In this document: positions 18,067 to 26,816 of the stretch, one piece after another
Layout of the letters: the number at the start of each line of letters is the position of its first letter
Position numbering within the stretch: position 1 is the stretch's first letter
Assembly: GCF_009862785.1 (NCBI RefSeq)
Contig: NZ_WWHU01000001.1
Span: forward strand, 682,001-746,000
Reading direction: 5' to 3'
Length of the DNA stretch: 64,000 nucleotides
From: Gordonia sp. SID5947
GTDB lineage: Bacteria > Actinomycetota > Actinomycetes > Mycobacteriales > Mycobacteriaceae
The notes under the pieces: generated by a model
Told to the model about the DNA's origin: nothing
Database searches by the model: none
What the model saw: the letters and a program-made list of their open reading frames with translations, nothing else
Program-made: the position numbers and the translations under genes

Positions 18067-18903
18067 TCAGTGATCGCCGCCCATCAGTGTCGCGACATGG
18101 TCGGGCACGTATTTCGACAGCGATCTGGGCGGACGCCGGTAATTGCCGGAGTCGATGGCCTTCTTCGGGAGCTCGACCGTGGGTCGCGGAACGTCCTCGT
18201 AGTCGATGGTGGACAGGAGATGCGAGATCATGTTGAGACGCGCGTGCTTCTTGACGTCGGATTCGACGACGTACCACGGGCTGATGGCGGTGTCGGTGTG
18301 GACCATCATCTCGTCCTTGGCCCGGGAGTAATCCTCCCAGCGGTAGACTGCCTCGAGGTCCATCGGACTGAGTTTCCATTGGCGGACAGGGTCGTTCAGA
18401 CGGGAACGGAATCGCTTGAGCTGTTCGTCGTCGGAGACCGAGAACCAGTACTTGCGCAAGAGGATTCCGTCGTCGATCAACATCTGCTCGAAGATCGGCG
18501 TCTGGCGCAGGAATCTGGTGTGTTCGGCAGGCGTGCAGAATCCCATCACCTTCTCCACCCCGGCCCGGTTGTACCAGGAACGATCGAACAACACGATCTC
18601 ACCCGGCGCCGGGAGATGCGCAACATACCGCTGGTAGTACCACTGGCCGCGTTCGCGATCGGTGGGTGCCGGCAGCGCGGCCACCCGGGTCACCCGGGGA
18701 CTGAGATACTCGGTGATCCGCTTGATGGTGCCGCCCTTACCCGCGGCGTCGCGCCCCTCGAAGATCACGACGACGCGGGTACCGCTGCTGCGAACCCATT
18801 CCTGGAGCTTGACCAGTTCGGTCTGCAGGCGGAAGAGTTCGGCGTCGTAGACCTCGCCGGAGATCTTTGGGGGACGTTCACGGTCTTTCGCCTTCTTCGC
18901 CAT
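18067..18903 (-). CDS. ppk2: Polyphosphate kinase 2
   Basis: A 278-residue single-domain class-I-type PPK2. The P-loop is EGRDAAGKGGTI at residues 49-60 (Walker A), Walker B lies in EIVLFDRSWYNRAGVE near 122, and the basic lid segment is seen around residues 165-190. The protein transfers phosphate between polyphosphate and nucleoside diphosphates; PPK2 enzymes of this group mostly use polyP to make GTP or ATP. The short basic N-terminus MAKKAKDRERPPK is usual. Length matches mycobacterial PPK2 (Rv3232c). ATG 18903 has AAGGAG-like bases upstream. Lies between mdh (87 bases upstream, same strand) and the pyruvyl-transferase-like gene. Confidence 0.92.
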   Translation of the reverse strand: MAKKAKDRERPPKISGEVYDAELFRLQTELVKLQEWVRSSGTRVVVIFEGRDAAGKGGTIKRITEYLSPRVTRVAALPAPTDRERGQWYYQRYVAHLPAPGEIVLFDRSWYNRAGVEKVMGFCTPAEHTRFLRQTPIFEQMLIDDGILLRKYWFSVSDDEQLKRFRSRLNDPVRQWKLSPMDLEAVYRWEDYSRAKDEMMVHTDTAISPWYVVESDVKKHARLNMISHLLSTIDYEDVPRPTVELPKKAIDSGNYRRPPRSLSKYVPDHVATLMGGDH

Positions 18904-18990
18904 GGAAGGAGCTTAACCGTGGTCCGGTGGTCGTTGTGCCGCAGACCAACCGCCCCACGGACGAGCTGTCCGGCGCAACGCCGGTCGGAC

Positions 18991-19983
18991 TCAGGCGGGC
19001 AGGAGATCGCCGACCGCGGCGATCTCGTCGGCGAGTTCGGCGACCGATGTGTCGATGCGGGTTCGCGAGAATTCGTTGATGTCGAGCCCGTCGACGATCT
19101 GCCAGCGGCCGTCGACGGATCTGACGGGGAACGAACAGACGAGTCCCGATGGCACGCCGTACACGCCGGGCGAGGGGAGCGCTGCCGACGTCCAGTCGCC
19201 CTCGGGCGTCCCGAACACCCAGTCGTGGACATGGTCGATGGCGGCGTTGGCGGCCGACGCCGCCGACGAGGCGCCCCGGGTCTCGATGATCGCGGTGCCA
19301 CGTCTGGCAACGGTGGGGATGAAATCCTCGACCAGCCAGGTGCGATCGTCGGCGATCTCGGCGCCGCTGCGATCACCGACGCGAGCATGGAAGATGTCGG
19401 GATACTGCGTTGCCGAGTGATTGCCCCACACCGAGACCCGGCTGATCTCGCGGACCGGGCACCGGGTGTGATGCGACAGCTGGGCCAGTGCCCGGTTGTG
19501 GTCGAGACGGGTGAGGGCGGTGAACCTCTCGGAGGGGATGTCCGGGGCGTGCGCAGCGGCGATGGCCGCGTTCGTGTTGGCCGGATTTCCCACGACGAGA
19601 ACCCGGAGATCCTCGGCGGCAACATCGTTCAGAATCGCACCCTGCTCGGCGAAGATCGCGGCGTTGGCATGGAGGAGGTCGGCACGTTCCATGCCTTTAC
19701 CGCGCGGCCGGGCGCCGATGAGCAACGCGTGATCAGCGCCGTCGAAGGCGGCCCGTGCATCGTCGAAGATGTCAACCGACGTCAGCAGGTCGAAGGCGCC
19801 ATCGTCGAGTTCCATGGCGGTACCGACCGCGGCCGGAACCGACGCGGGCAGTTCGAGCAGACGGAGCCGGACCGGCTGCCGGTGGCCGAGCATGGCGCCC
19901 GCGGCGATCCGGAACAGGGCGGCGTAACCGATATGTCCCGCGGCGCCGGTCACGGTCACCACAGCTGGAGCGGTCGATGGCAT
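18991..19983 (-). CDS. mdh: Malate dehydrogenase
   Basis: A 330-residue NAD-dependent malate dehydrogenase of the cytosolic/actinobacterial type. The Rossmann loop is [20 protein letters not shown] at the N-terminus; [10 protein letters not shown] near 130 contributes the conserved Asn, LTRLDHNRA near 160 supplies the Asp, and [13 protein letters not shown] near 188 the catalytic His. It interconverts malate and oxaloacetate in the TCA cycle and would use the malate made by GlcB elsewhere in this window. The start is ATG 19983 ([10 protein letters not shown]) with GAAGG seven bases upstream, giving the length of M. tuberculosis Mdh (329); the frame extends upstream to 20259 with unlikely sequence. 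The META-domain gene lies 50 bases upstream on the same strand. Confidence 0.93.
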   Translation of the reverse strand: MPSTAPAVVTVTGAAGHIGYAALFRIAAGAMLGHRQPVRLRLLELPASVPAAVGTAMELDDGAFDLLTSVDIFDDARAAFDGADHALLIGARPRGKGMERADLLHANAAIFAEQGAILNDVAAEDLRVLVVGNPANTNAAIAAAHAPDIPSERFTALTRLDHNRALAQLSHHTRCPVREISRVSVWGNHSATQYPDIFHARVGDRSGAEIADDRTWLVEDFIPTVARRGTAIIETRGASSAASAANAAIDHVHDWVFGTPEGDWTSAALPSPGVYGVPSGLVCSFPVRSVDGRWQIVDGLDINEFSRTRIDTSVAELADEIAAVGDLLPA

Positions 19984-20033
19984 GGCTACCTTCGTGTCGG
20001 TGGCGTGGGCAGCTGACCCGTCTGACGGGGAGG

Positions 20034-20588
20034 TCACCGTGGCAGGGCGGACTGTTCGACGAGCACAACTGTCTGCCGGGGGCTCGTGAGGGCAAGCACC
20101 GGACCGACGGCTCGCCAGGTGAGGGGCACCGAGGCGAAGGTGGTCAACCACCGATCGGCACCCGCGCGTGGCCCGGTGCAGGCCATCCTCGTCGACACGA
20201 GTGTGCTGATCCGCACGTGGTCGCTGGTGATGGTCGCGGTTCCGAGGTGCCTGTTGCAACCGGCGCCCAGCGCGATCCGGTCAGGTCGTTCGAAATGGAC
20301 GGTCATCGGTCCGCCACCCGGGATGGCTCCGCCGACCACCGCCACAGACGTATACGTCTTGCCGACGAGCGTGCCGGGCAGCGTGTCGGGGAGCGGGCGG
20401 GGCATCGGCGCGGGCGCAGGCGCTGCCACCGCAGAACCGATCCCGAGGAACGAGACCATGGCCGCCAGCAGCACGGTGGCGAGCACCGCCACCAGAGTCG
20501 GCCGGGCACCCGAGGGGTGAGGTCGCGCCGAACCGCATTTTCCGGCCTTCGGCTCACGTCGTTCGGTGGGATGATCGATCGGATTCAT
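20034..20588 (-). CDS. Secreted META-domain protein (HslJ-like)
   Basis: A 184-residue exported protein. An unusually long charged N-terminus (about 30 residues) precedes a hydrophobic stretch [20 protein letters not shown] and AVAAPAPA, a type-I signal peptide or anchor; then a Pro-rich linker ([16 protein letters not shown]) and the META domain: [28 protein letters not shown] with the Cys and Asn typical of the domain, STRMACTGP with the second Cys. The two cysteines may form a disulfide. META domains occur in stress or lipoprotein-like envelope proteins and have no defined activity. ATG 20588 is chosen over GTG 20594 because AGGAG lies eight bases upstream. Same strand as mdh and 50 bases ahead of it. 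Confidence 0.75.
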   Translation of the reverse strand: MNPIDHPTERREPKAGKCGSARPHPSGARPTLVAVLATVLLAAMVSFLGIGSAVAAPAPAPMPRPLPDTLPGTLVGKTYTSVAVVGGAIPGGGPMTVHFERPDRIALGAGCNRHLGTATITSDHVRISTLVSTRMACTGPRAGADRWLTTFASVPLTWRAVGPVLALTSPRQTVVLVEQSALPR

Positions 20589-20853
20589 GGCCACTGCTCC
20601 TGGGACGGGATCCTTGTTCCAAACCTAGCCGAGCGACGCAACGGGTGGAACACGTCTCGGGTAGGGGTAGAGGGGCGCACAGCGCAGGTGGTTCGCCGCG
20701 GTGGCAGGATCGGCGACGCGTACCGTGGACGGCGACCTCGGGGCATCGTGGTCGATTCAGGCAGGACCGGAGTCTGACGTCCGTGCCGCGAGAACGGTGC
20801 CGCGACCAGTGCACATGCATGCCCGACAGGCGCGAGTCAGGAGAAGTGTTTCG

Positions 20854-23285
20854 GTGGGAAAGCTGACGAACAGCATGTGGCGACTTCTGGGCTCCCAGTC
20901 GTCACGCAATCAGTCGAAGTCCGTCGCGTTGATCAAGGATGCGGACAAACACACCTCATGGGCTGATGGACTCGACGACGACGCGTTCGCCGGTGAGGCG
21001 GAGAAACTCGACATCGGCGCCAACCCTGACGATCGTGCGCGATTCCTGGCGCTCGTCCGAGAGGCCGCGGACCGGACGCTCGGTATGCGTCCGTTCGACG
21101 TCCAGCTACAGGGTGCCCTGCGTCTGCTCGAGGGCGACATCGTCGAGATGGCGACCGGTGAGGGCAAGACCCTGGCAGGTGCGATCGGTGCGATCGGGCA
21201 TGTCCTGCAGGGACACCACGTCCACGTGATCTCGGTCAACGATTACCTCGCCACCCGTGACGCCGAGTGGATGGGGCCGTTGTTCGCCGCCTTCGGCATC
21301 GTCGCGAAGTCGGTGTCGGAGAATTCGGACCGCGCCGAACGCAAGGCCGCGTATGCCGCAGATGTCACCTATGGGTCGGTCAACGAGGTCGGCTTCGACG
21401 TGCTCCGCGATCAGCTGGCGCTGTCGCAGGACGATCTCGTCTCGCCGACACCGGACGTCGCGATCATCGACGAGGCCGACTCGGTTCTGGTCGACGAGGC
21501 ATTGGTGCCGTTGGTACTTGCGGGTTCCACCGAGACCCAGGTCCCCGATCGGGCGATCCACGACGTCGTCGCCCGGATGAAGAACAAGCATTATGAGATC
21601 GACACCGAGGGCCGCAACGTCACCCTCACCGACGACGGCGCGGCGTTCGTCGAGGAAGAACTCGGCGGCATCAATCTCTACGACCAAGACCACGTCGGTA
21701 CCACGCTCGTCCACGTCAACGTCGCCATGCACGCGCAGTACCTGCTCGAGCGCGACATCCACTACATCGTCCGCGACGGCGGGGTACACCTGATCAACGC
21801 CTCGCGCGGACGGGTGGCGCAGTTGCAGCGCTGGCCGGACGGAGTCCAGGCCGCGGTGGAGATCAAAGAGGGACTCAGCCAGACGGATTCAGGCGAGGTG
21901 ATCGACACGATGACCGTTCAGGCGCTCATCGGTCGCTATCCGAGGGTCTGCGGGATGACCGGCACCGCGCTCGCCGCGGGTGAGCAGTTCCGTCAGTTCT
22001 ACGACCTGCTGGTGTCGCAGATCCCGCCCAACACGCCGAACATCCGCATCGACGAGGCCGACCGTGTCTACGACACCAAGGCCAACAAGGTCGAGGCGAT
22101 CGTCGAGTACATCAAAGAGGTCCACGAGACCGGACAGCCGATCCTCGTCGGCACCCATGACGTCGCGGAATCCGAAGAGCTCGCGTACTTCCTCGACAAG
22201 GCGGGCGTCTCGTCGGTGGTGCTGAACGCCAAGAACGACGCGGAGGAGGCGAAGATCATCGCCGAGGCGGGCGCCCGTGACGCGGTGACGGTCTCGACGC
22301 AGATGGCCGGGCGCGGCACCGACATCCGGCTCGGCGGGTCTGCCGACGACGAGTCGGCGAGAGACGACATCGTGGCGCTCGGCGGCCTGTGTGTCGTCGG
22401 CACCGGGCGCCACGACACCGAACGACTCGACAACCAGCTTCGGGCCGCGCGGGGCGCCAGGGAGATCCGGGCCGATCGGTCTTCTTCTCCAGCCTCGAAG
22501 ATCCGGTGGTGACCAAGAACCTCGCGTTCAAACGTGATCCGGTGTCGCAGGCCGAGGACGGCTCGATGGGTGCCAAGGGCATCGACCTGATCGAGCAGGC
22601 CCAGCGCATCGCCGAGGGTGTGATGTTGGAGCTGCATGCCAACACGTGGCGGTACAACACGTTGGTCAACCAGCAGCGCGACATCGTCGTCAAGCGTCGG
22701 ATGGAACTCCTGACCAGCGACGTGGCACTCGACGAACTGGCCGCCGAAGAACCCGCGCGGTATGCGGAGCTGACCGGGACGGCTGTGCCGGCGACGTCCG
22801 ATGCCGCGGCCGAATCGGATGAGACCGACTCGGAAACCGCCGACTCGACCGACGCCGATGCTGCGTCGGCGTCGGCAACCGAAGGCGTGAGGACGCCCGC
22901 ACCGGTCACCGAACCCGTGCGGAAAGAGGTCCTTGCGCAGGTGGCCCGCGAGATCATGCTCTTCCATCTGGACCGTGCATGGGCCGATCACCTGGCCTTC
23001 GTGTCCGATGTCCGCGCGAGCATCCATCTGCGCTCGCTGGGTAAGGAGAGCCCGCTCGACGAGTTCCACAAGCTGATCCTCGACGCCTTCTCGACCTTGC
23101 CGCGGGAGGCCGTCGAGAACGCGCGCACGACGTTCCGGGAGGCGACCATCACCGACGAGGGCGTCGATCTCGGTACCGCGGACCTGCATCGTTCGACCAC
23201 CACGTGGACGTACATGGTGCACGACAACCTGTTCTCGTCGGGCGGAGCGAAAGCCCTCCAGGGCATCATCGGCATCTTCCGGTGA
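20854..23285 (+). pseudogene. secA2: SecA2 accessory preprotein translocase ATPase (frameshifted as sequenced)
   Basis: SecA2 powers export of a small set of proteins, working with SecYEG at the inner membrane. The DEAD motor begins LRPFDVQL-like [17 protein letters not shown]; Walker A is [11 protein letters not shown] near residue 108; Walker B is [16 protein letters not shown]; and [14 protein letters not shown] marks the second nucleotide domain. The frame breaks at 22442-22444: GGG appears to lack one G. Restoring it gives [16 protein letters not shown], then [10 protein letters not shown], and a 810-residue protein, the mycobacterial size. The C-terminal part has no zinc finger, as expected for SecA2. 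A 35-residue Ala/Ser/Asp/Glu insert at 22785-22895 is unusual. GTG 20854 has AGGAG ten bases upstream. The stop overlaps the pgsA2 start (GTGA). Confidence 0.92.
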
Positions 23286-23923
23286 TCTCCGCCGAACGTT
23301 CGGAGGCGCCGGACGAGCCCGATCCGGTGGAACCGTCGGACCAGCGGAGCGACGGGTCGGATCGGGTGATGACGGTACCCAACGCGCTCAGCGTGCTGCG
23401 ACTGGCGCTGATCCCGGTGTTCGTGTGGTTGCTGCTGTTCCAGAAGGCAGATGGTTGGGCGTTCGCCGTCTTGATGTTCTCCGGATTCTCGGACTGGGCC
23501 GACGGCAAACTCGCCCGATGGCTCAACCAGTCCTCGCGGATCGGCGCGCTCCTCGATCCCGCAGCGGACCGGCTGTACATCGTGATCATTCCCATCGCGT
23601 TCGGCCTCCGCGAGTTCCTGCCGTGGTGGCTGATCGGGATCGTCATCGCTCGTGACGTCGCGTTGTTCGCGACGGCGCCGCTGCTGAGATCACGCGGCCT
23701 CGTCGCCTTGCCGGTGCTCTATATCGGAAAGGCGGCCACCTTCGCGTTGATGAGTGCGTTCCCGTGGCTGCTCGCCGGGCAGTTGGACTCGGTCGTCGGG
23801 ACGATCTGCTACCCGATCGGCTGGGCATTCATGGTCTGGGGCGTCGGGCTCTATCTGTGGTCTTTCCTGCTGTACGCCTATCAGACGGTGCTGGTCGTCC
23901 GCCGGATGCCCAGGACGAGGTGA
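23282..23923 (+). CDS. pgsA2: CDP-alcohol phosphatidyltransferase (PgsA2-like)
   Basis: A membrane enzyme of the CDP-OH-P transferase family. The signature DG-x2-AR-x8-G-x3-D-x3-D is present (DGKLAR, then IGALLDPAADR) near residue 80-105. About five hydrophobic segments follow, from VFVWLLLF on. It joins a CDP-diacylglycerol head to an alcohol phosphate, probably phosphatidylglycerol-phosphate or a related lipid; the exact acceptor of PgsA2 is not settled. The start is uncertain: GTG 23282 overlaps the secA2 stop and adds about 28 acidic residues; GTG 23366-23368 (VMTVPNALSVLRL) would give the usual short N-terminus. Order secA2-pgsA2 is as in M. tuberculosis Rv1821-Rv1822. Confidence 0.88.
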   Translation: MISAERSEAPDEPDPVEPSDQRSDGSDRVMTVPNALSVLRLALIPVFVWLLLFQKADGWAFAVLMFSGFSDWADGKLARWLNQSSRIGALLDPAADRLYIVIIPIAFGLREFLPWWLIGIVIARDVALFATAPLLRSRGLVALPVLYIGKAATFALMSAFPWLLAGQLDSVVGTICYPIGWAFMVWGVGLYLWSFLLYAYQTVLVVRRMPRTR

Positions 23924-24040
23924 CGGACGCATCGGCCGCAATCCAGCAGCCTGGCCCACACCGCGGCGCGCGATGACCTAGTGTCCTCCGTTTGAAGTAG
24001 TTCGATGTTTTTCGTCGCCTCCGACAAGAAAGGTGCGACA

Positions 24041-24445
24041 GTGACCGAGACCAATGTGCCGCCGGCCCTGCGCTACACGGCCGAACACGAATGGGTGGAG
24101 CGGACCGGCCCCACGAGCGTGCGGGTGGGGATCACCGACTTCGCGCAGGATGCGCTCGGCGACGTCGTGTTCGTCCAGTTGCCCGCGGCCGACGACGCCG
24201 TCGAGAAAGGAGAGTCCTTCGCCGAAGTGGAGTCCACCAAGAGCGTCTCGGACATCTATGGGCCGCTCGACGGAACGGTGTCAGCCGTCAACGCCGAACT
24301 GGAGTCCGCTCCCGAGCTGGTGAACTCCGATCCGTACGGTTCGGGCTGGCTCGTCGAGATCACGCTGCCCGACGAGGCCGCCCTCGACGCGGCACTGGCG
24401 GAGACCCTGGACGCAGACGGTTACCGCGCCGTCACCGACAGCTGA
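24041..24445 (+). CDS. gcvH: Glycine cleavage system H protein
   Basis: A 134-residue lipoyl carrier. The lipoylated lysine is K67 in AEVESTKSVSDIYGPLDG, the family motif; the opening LRYTAEHEWVERTG and the C-terminal GWLVEITLPDEAALDAAL complete the H-protein fold. It carries the aminomethyl group from GcvP to GcvT and on to GcvL. GTG 24041 is used because AGAAAGG lies eight bases upstream; an ATG at 24005 is in frame but the added residues (MFFVASDKKGAT) are not family-like. gcvP lies further along the same strand; gcvT is not in this window. A strong hairpin follows directly, so it is probably the end of its transcript. Confidence 0.95.
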   Translation: MTETNVPPALRYTAEHEWVERTGPTSVRVGITDFAQDALGDVVFVQLPAADDAVEKGESFAEVESTKSVSDIYGPLDGTVSAVNAELESAPELVNSDPYGSGWLVEITLPDEAALDAALAETLDADGYRAVTDS

Positions 24446-24450
24446 TCGTG

Positions 24451-24474
24451 GTCGGTTCGGGTTACCGAGCCGAC
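24451..24474 (+). terminator. Hairpin directly after gcvH
   Basis: A 10-bp stem (24451-24460 with 24465-24474, one G-T wobble) closed by a GTTA tetraloop, starting six bases after the gcvH stop. No T-run follows. The position and stability fit an intrinsic terminator of the actinobacterial type. Confidence 0.65.
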
Positions 24475-24750
24475 AACACGGACCGTGAGCGGCCGGCGGA
24501 TCTGCCTGCTGGGACTATCATCAGCGTTGTCCTGGTCGACTCGACCGCCCGTGTGGCGGCCGCAACACGGTACGGTTTACTGCAGCAGAACCGGTTCGAG
24601 TGCCGATGATCGCGGCGAGCCGGACGTTCGAAGGCAGAACAAGATGCATCGACATCGAAAGCCCGGTCACGCGGTTCGCGTGGCCGTTCGGGGCTGGTAG
24701 GTGTGGGCGCGACGACGCCTACGGGCACCGAGACAGACGAAGGAGAAGTG
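24475..24750 (+). promoter_or_regulatory. gcvH-garA intergenic region, with possible garA promoter
   Basis: This stretch holds no gene that I can support. TACGGT at 24571-24576 followed by TTAC resembles a mycobacterial -10 element (TANNNT) and would give a start near 24583 and a garA leader of about 168 bases. No clear -35 box lies at the right spacing. No riboswitch or repeat was recognised. Confidence 0.25.
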
Positions 24751-25203
24751 GTGAGCGAAAACGACAAGGATCTTGAGGCACCGGTGGAAACCACCTCGGT
24801 TTTCCGGGAGGAGTTCATCTCCGAACTCGATTCCGGAACGACCGCCTCGAGTGAACCTGCCGATACCGGGGTGGAGAGGCTCTCGCCCGGCACGGCGTTG
24901 CTTGTCGTCAAGCGTGGCCCCAATGCGGGTTCGCGATTCCTGCTCGACCAGGCGACCACGTCGGCCGGTCGGCATCCGGACAGCGACATCTTCCTCGACG
25001 ACGTGACGGTCAGTCGCCGGCACGCGGAGTTCCGCCTTGGCGACAACGAATTCCAGGTCGTGGACGTGGGCAGCCTGAACGGCACCTACGTGAACCGGGA
25101 ACCCGTCGACACCGCGCAGCTCAGCAATGGGGACGAGGTGCAGATCGGCAAGTTCCGACTGGTCTTCCTCAGCGGTCCGCGCGACGGCCAAGCGGGCGCC
25201 TGA
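24751..25203 (+). CDS. garA: GarA, FHA-domain regulator of 2-oxoglutarate metabolism
   Basis: A 150-residue FHA protein (OdhI/GarA). The N-terminal motif VETTSVFREEF carries the phosphorylated threonine pair (here T14 and T15), the sites used by PknG and PknB in mycobacteria. The FHA fold covers about residues 60-125: SAGRHPDSDIFLDDVTVSRRHAEF and VDVGSLNGTYVN, with the conserved Arg, Ser, His and Asn of phosphothreonine binding. Unphosphorylated GarA binds and inhibits 2-oxoglutarate dehydrogenase and activates glutamate dehydrogenase control. GTG 24751 has AGGAGA five bases upstream; a GTG directly before it also exists. It is 4 bases from the ftsR start, so the two genes are co-transcribed, as in Rv1827-Rv1828. 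Confidence 0.95.
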   Translation: MSENDKDLEAPVETTSVFREEFISELDSGTTASSEPADTGVERLSPGTALLVVKRGPNAGSRFLLDQATTSAGRHPDSDIFLDDVTVSRRHAEFRLGDNEFQVVDVGSLNGTYVNREPVDTAQLSNGDEVQIGKFRLVFLSGPRDGQAGA

Positions 25204-25207
25204 CCCC

Positions 25208-25933
25208 ATGACCGCGTCGTCGGCGGGTCGACACGGAGAAGGGTCGATGTCGATCGGCTCTGTCCTGGCGCTGCTGCGTGATGATTTCCCGGATGTCACG
25301 ATCTCGAAGATCCGTTTCCTGGAATCCGAGGGGCTGATCACGCCTGAGCGGGCACCCTCGGGCTATCGCCGGTTCAGTACCGACGACTGTGAGCGGCTCA
25401 GGTTTGTCCTGACGGCCCAGCGTGACCGGTATCTGCCGCTCAAGGTGATCAAGGAACAGCTCGAGGCGATCGATCGTGGTGACGGTGGCGCGGGTGCCGG
25501 GGGCACCAGGCTGTTGTCGGCCGCCCGCAATGCGGTCGCACCTGCGACCGATTTCGGCTCGCGCGGCGGGCGGGTCTCGCGGGAGACCCTGATCGAGCGC
25601 ACCGGTGTCGACTCCGCCTTCGTGACGGAGTTGCTGCGCAACGGGCTGCTCACCGCGGGTCCTGCGGGGTTCTTCGACGAGGATGCGGTGCGTCTGGTCG
25701 AGGCGGCTGCCGCGCTGGCGAACTACGGCGTGGAGACGCGTCATCTGCGGGCCTTCAAGGTCTCCGCGGACCGCGAGGCGGGATTGGTTGCGCAGATCGC
25801 GAATCCGATCGCCAAGGGCAAGGGCACGGGTGCTCGGGATCGGGCCGAAGAACTTGCTCGGGAGATCGCGGCGCTGTCGGTGACCCTGCACACGCAGTTG
25901 GTCAAGGCTGCCGTCAGAGGCGTCCTGGACTGA
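25208..25933 (+). CDS. ftsR: FtsR, MerR-family regulator
   Basis: A 241-residue protein with an N-terminal MerR-type helix-turn-helix (SIGSVLALLRDDFPDVTISKIRFLESEG, then APSGYRRFSTDD near 55) and a linker containing GDGGAGAGGTRL. The C-terminal part has a second winged helix-like segment (SRETLIERTGVDSAFVTELLRNGLL) as in the Corynebacterium FtsR/Rv1828 family, which activates ftsZ expression. It binds DNA in the nucleoid. ATG 25208 is four bases after the garA stop and is in a short GAAGGG-rich context further in; the frame extends upstream into garA out of phase. Gene order garA-ftsR-DUF151-merR is that of Rv1827-Rv1830, supporting the assignment. Confidence 0.9.
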   Translation: MTASSAGRHGEGSMSIGSVLALLRDDFPDVTISKIRFLESEGLITPERAPSGYRRFSTDDCERLRFVLTAQRDRYLPLKVIKEQLEAIDRGDGGAGAGGTRLLSAARNAVAPATDFGSRGGRVSRETLIERTGVDSAFVTELLRNGLLTAGPAGFFDEDAVRLVEAAAALANYGVETRHLRAFKVSADREAGLVAQIANPIAKGKGTGARDRAEELAREIAALSVTLHTQLVKAAVRGVLD

Positions 25934-26061
25934 TCGGCCGGCGAGTGCCGTCGCGTCGGCGCGTCGCGGTGTAGCGTCGTTGACATCGACATACGGCCCG
26001 GGGCCGCGGCGAACGGGGCCGTCGAGCATTGTCCTGGCGATCACGAGGAAGCGGGTGCTAG

Positions 26062-26568
26062 ATGGGCGAAATGCGAGTCGTGGGCATTCGGGTCGAGCCG
26101 CCACAGAGCCAGCCGGTCCTACTGCTGCGCGAGGTCGAGGGCGAACGCTATCTGCCGATCTGGATCGGGCAGAGCGAAGCGGCCTCGATTGCCTTGCAGC
26201 AGAAGGGTATCGAACCGCCGAGGCCGCTGACGCACGATCTGATCGTCAACCTGATCACCGAGTTCGGCCGGACCTTGAAAGAGGTTCGAATCGTGGACAT
26301 GCAAGAAGGCACCTTCTACGCGGAGATGGTCTTCGAGGATGACCTCCGGGTCTCGGCGCGTCCATCGGATTCGATCGCGGTGGCGATGCGGGCCGGTGTG
26401 CCGATCGTCGCCGACGAGGAGGTGCTGACCGAGGCCGGTTTGCTGATCCCGGACGAGACCGGCTCCGACGGCGAACCGGGCGATGCGAAAGAAGACGAGG
26501 TGGAGAAGTTCAAGGAATTCCTCGACAACGTCTCGCCGGATGATTTCAAGGCAAGCGGCGGCACGTGA
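26062..26568 (+). CDS. DUF151/bifunctional nuclease-family protein
   Basis: A 168-residue protein of the BFN (DUF151) family, whose plant members have RNase and DNase activity; the bacterial ones are uncharacterised. The fold begins MRVVGIRVEPPQSQPVLLLREVEGERYLPIWIGQSEA, with the conserved GQSEA near 37, and continues THDLIVNLITEF and YAEMVFEDDLRVSARPSDSIAVA, the most conserved block. The C-terminal tail is acidic and helical (EDEVEKFKEFLDNVSPDDF). It sits in the garA-ftsR-DUF151-resR block conserved with M. tuberculosis (Rv1829). ATG 26062 is preceded by GCGGGTGCTAG; no perfect ribosome-binding site. A role in RNA metabolism is possible but not shown. Confidence 0.8.
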   Translation: MGEMRVVGIRVEPPQSQPVLLLREVEGERYLPIWIGQSEAASIALQQKGIEPPRPLTHDLIVNLITEFGRTLKEVRIVDMQEGTFYAEMVFEDDLRVSARPSDSIAVAMRAGVPIVADEEVLTEAGLLIPDETGSDGEPGDAKEDEVEKFKEFLDNVSPDDFKASGGT

Positions 26569-26611
26569 CTCCCTCTTGGTCACAGAACGGACACTGCGGG
26601 GTCACCGTTTG

Positions 26612-26634
26612 CTCGATCTCAAGTTGAGGTCGAG
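26612..26634 (+). promoter_or_regulatory. Candidate MerR-type operator in the resR promoter
   Basis: A 23-base palindrome with a central G and one mismatched pair: CTCGA at 26612-26616 mirrors TCGAG at 26630-26634, and CTCAA at 26618-26622 mirrors TTGAG at 26624-26628. It lies between TTGCTC (26609-26614) and TTCTAC (26636-26641), so the spacer would be 21 bases, the long spacer typical of MerR-activated promoters. The start point would be about 170 bases ahead of the resR GTG. Confidence 0.45.
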
Positions 26635-26816
26635 GTTCTACCGCGCGTCGCGTTGATTTGCGGCTCGTGCCCGACCTACCGTTCACACGTTGCCCGTTTT
26701 CGGCGGGGACGGAGAACGATCGTCTGTCAGGCGCGTACTGTTGAAGCAGTCCTCGAGGCCGCTCTTCGAGGTTCGGAGCCTGTCGAGTCGGTCCAGACGT
26801 TACGAGGGAGTCTGCA

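Noticed and set aside
17785..20016. 743-residue plus-strand frame across ppk2, mdh and the pyruvyl-transferase-like gene
   Set aside because: It spans three well-supported opposite genes and has no domain of its own.
22400..22520. Programmed frameshift in secA2
   Set aside because: There is no slippery heptamer or downstream pseudoknot, and the same one-base loss occurs in six unrelated genes.
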